A DNA stretch of 64,000 nt from Marinactinospora thermotolerans DSM 45154. Its GTDB lineage: Bacteria > Actinomycetota > Actinomycetes > Streptosporangiales > Streptosporangiaceae. Of the stretch, positions 63,636 to 64,000 are shown in pieces. The stretch is taken from positions 62,001-126,000 of the forward strand of contig NZ_FUWS01000008.1 in NCBI RefSeq assembly GCF_900167435.1, given 5' to 3'. How positions within the stretch are numbered: position 1 is the first letter of the stretch; every line of letters starts with the position of its first letter. A model generated the notes under the pieces. That model searched no databases, was not told the DNA's origin, and saw only the letters and a list, made by a program, of their open reading frames with translations. The position numbers and the translations under genes were made by a program.

Positions 63636-64000
63636 CCGAGCAGACCAAAACCCTCTACATCGTGGTGTGCGCCGCCGGCCCCGCCCCCGACGTCGGAATC
63701 CTCGTCGGCATGGCCCAGGAGGAGGGATGGACCGTCCAGGTCATCGCGACCCCGGCCGCAGTCGGCTTCATCGACGTCGACGCCCTGGAAAAGCAGACCG
63801 GCCGTCCGGTGCGCCACACCCACCGCGAACCCGGTCAGCCCCGCTCCCCGAAAGCCGATGCCATCATCATCGCCCCGGCCACCTTCAACACCATCAACAA
63901 ACTGGCCAACGGGATCGCCGACAACTACGCCTTGGACGTGGTGAACGAGGCGATTGGGATCGGGATCCCCGTCGCCATTCTCCCATTCGTTAACTCCGCT
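63632..64000 (+). CDS. flavoprotein (PPC decarboxylase-like), partial
   Basis: The first 123 residues of a protein that continues past the right edge. TLYIVVCAAGPAPDVGILVG opens a nucleotide-binding fold, and ADAIIIAPATFNTINKLANG near 82-101 with IADNYALDVVNEAIG is the FMN-binding pattern of the phosphopantothenoylcysteine decarboxylase/flavoprotein family. ATG 63632 overlaps the XRE stop, so both are translated together. The pairing of XRE regulator and flavoprotein recurs in actinomycetes, by recollection. The reaction is unknown. Confidence 0.8.
   Translation, partial: MTEQTKTLYIVVCAAGPAPDVGILVGMAQEEGWTVQVIATPAAVGFIDVDALEKQTGRPVRHTHREPGQPRSPKADAIIIAPATFNTINKLANGIADNYALDVVNEAIGIGIPVAILPFVNSA

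Larger units (their letters stand above)
60839..64000. mobile_element. remnant of an integrative element at tRNA-Val (right end not seen)
   Basis: The segment next to the tRNA-Val 3' end carries a truncated, fused tyrosine recombinase, two small ORFs, an XRE-family regulator and a flavoprotein gene, none of which is housekeeping. The recombinase points towards the tRNA, as in actinomycete tRNA-integrating elements. No second copy of the tRNA 3' end is visible inside the window, and no replication or transfer genes are present, so the element is either deleted internally or continues beyond the right edge. Confidence 0.45.

Noticed and set aside
60839-64000. Second attachment site (repeat of the tRNA-Val 3' end)
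   Set aside because: No repeat of the T-arm and acceptor sequence was found within the window to the right of the tRNA.

Overview
The window looks like chromosomal DNA from a high-GC actinomycete. GTG starts and stop/start overlaps of one to four bases are common. Several gene sets typical of Actinobacteria are present: zwf-opcA-pgl beside tal and tkt, the fasR/fabD-fabH-acpP-fabF locus, and sufR-sufB-sufD-Rieske-sufC-sufS-sufU. The combination suggests a Nocardiopsaceae-like organism, but that placement is an inference from gene content, not from a search.

Layout. Bases 1-4050 hold a PotABCD-type ABC importer operon (minus strand, cut by the left edge) with a divergent LacI-family regulator and a perfect palindromic operator between them. 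An isolated gene at 4283 encodes a protein resembling eukaryotic HPF1 (DUF2228). Bases 5324-13769 carry central carbon genes read leftwards: tkt, tal, pgi, zwf, opcA, pgl. Bases 14461-18970 hold heme O synthase, a PrsW-type protease, heme A synthase and an RhtA-like exporter. Bases 19137-28007 form an arginine deiminase island: two AdiC-like antiporters in tandem, arcA, a catabolic ornithine carbamoyltransferase, carbamate kinase, a third APC permease and a double universal-stress protein. A small membrane ORF and an ABC-2 exporter pair follow on the minus strand. Bases 30549-37160 are the SUF iron-sulfur cluster operon under SufR, with an IdeR/DtxR-like iron box and an ACACT-N5-TGTGA operator at its front.

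A 756-base stretch without a recognisable gene is followed by a 689-residue protein of unknown function, an SseB-domain protein, a GDSL hydrolase and a degenerate EAL-domain protein. Bases 43250-49888 are the type II fatty acid synthase cluster (fabD, fabH, acpP, fabF, then an acyl-CoA carboxylase beta subunit) with the divergent PucR-type regulator FasR. Bases 51153-56732 resemble the Bacillus ycs/kip region: a GntR regulator, an NRAMP-related carrier, PxpA, PxpB, PxpC (5-oxoprolinase) and a DUF1445 protein, apparently a 5-oxoproline uptake and use module. PhoD phosphatase, YjbQ, DUF3052, peroxiredoxin and zinc-ribbon genes follow.

The right end contains a tRNA-Val(UAC). Next to it is what looks like the remnant of an integrative element: a tyrosine recombinase catalytic domain joined to an unrelated N-terminal segment, two small ORFs, an XRE-family regulator with a TPR-like tail, and a flavoprotein cut by the right edge. 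A 19-base palindrome sits in the divergent promoter of that cluster. Most intergenic hairpins listed have perfect stems but no clear T-tract, so their role as terminators is inferred from position.
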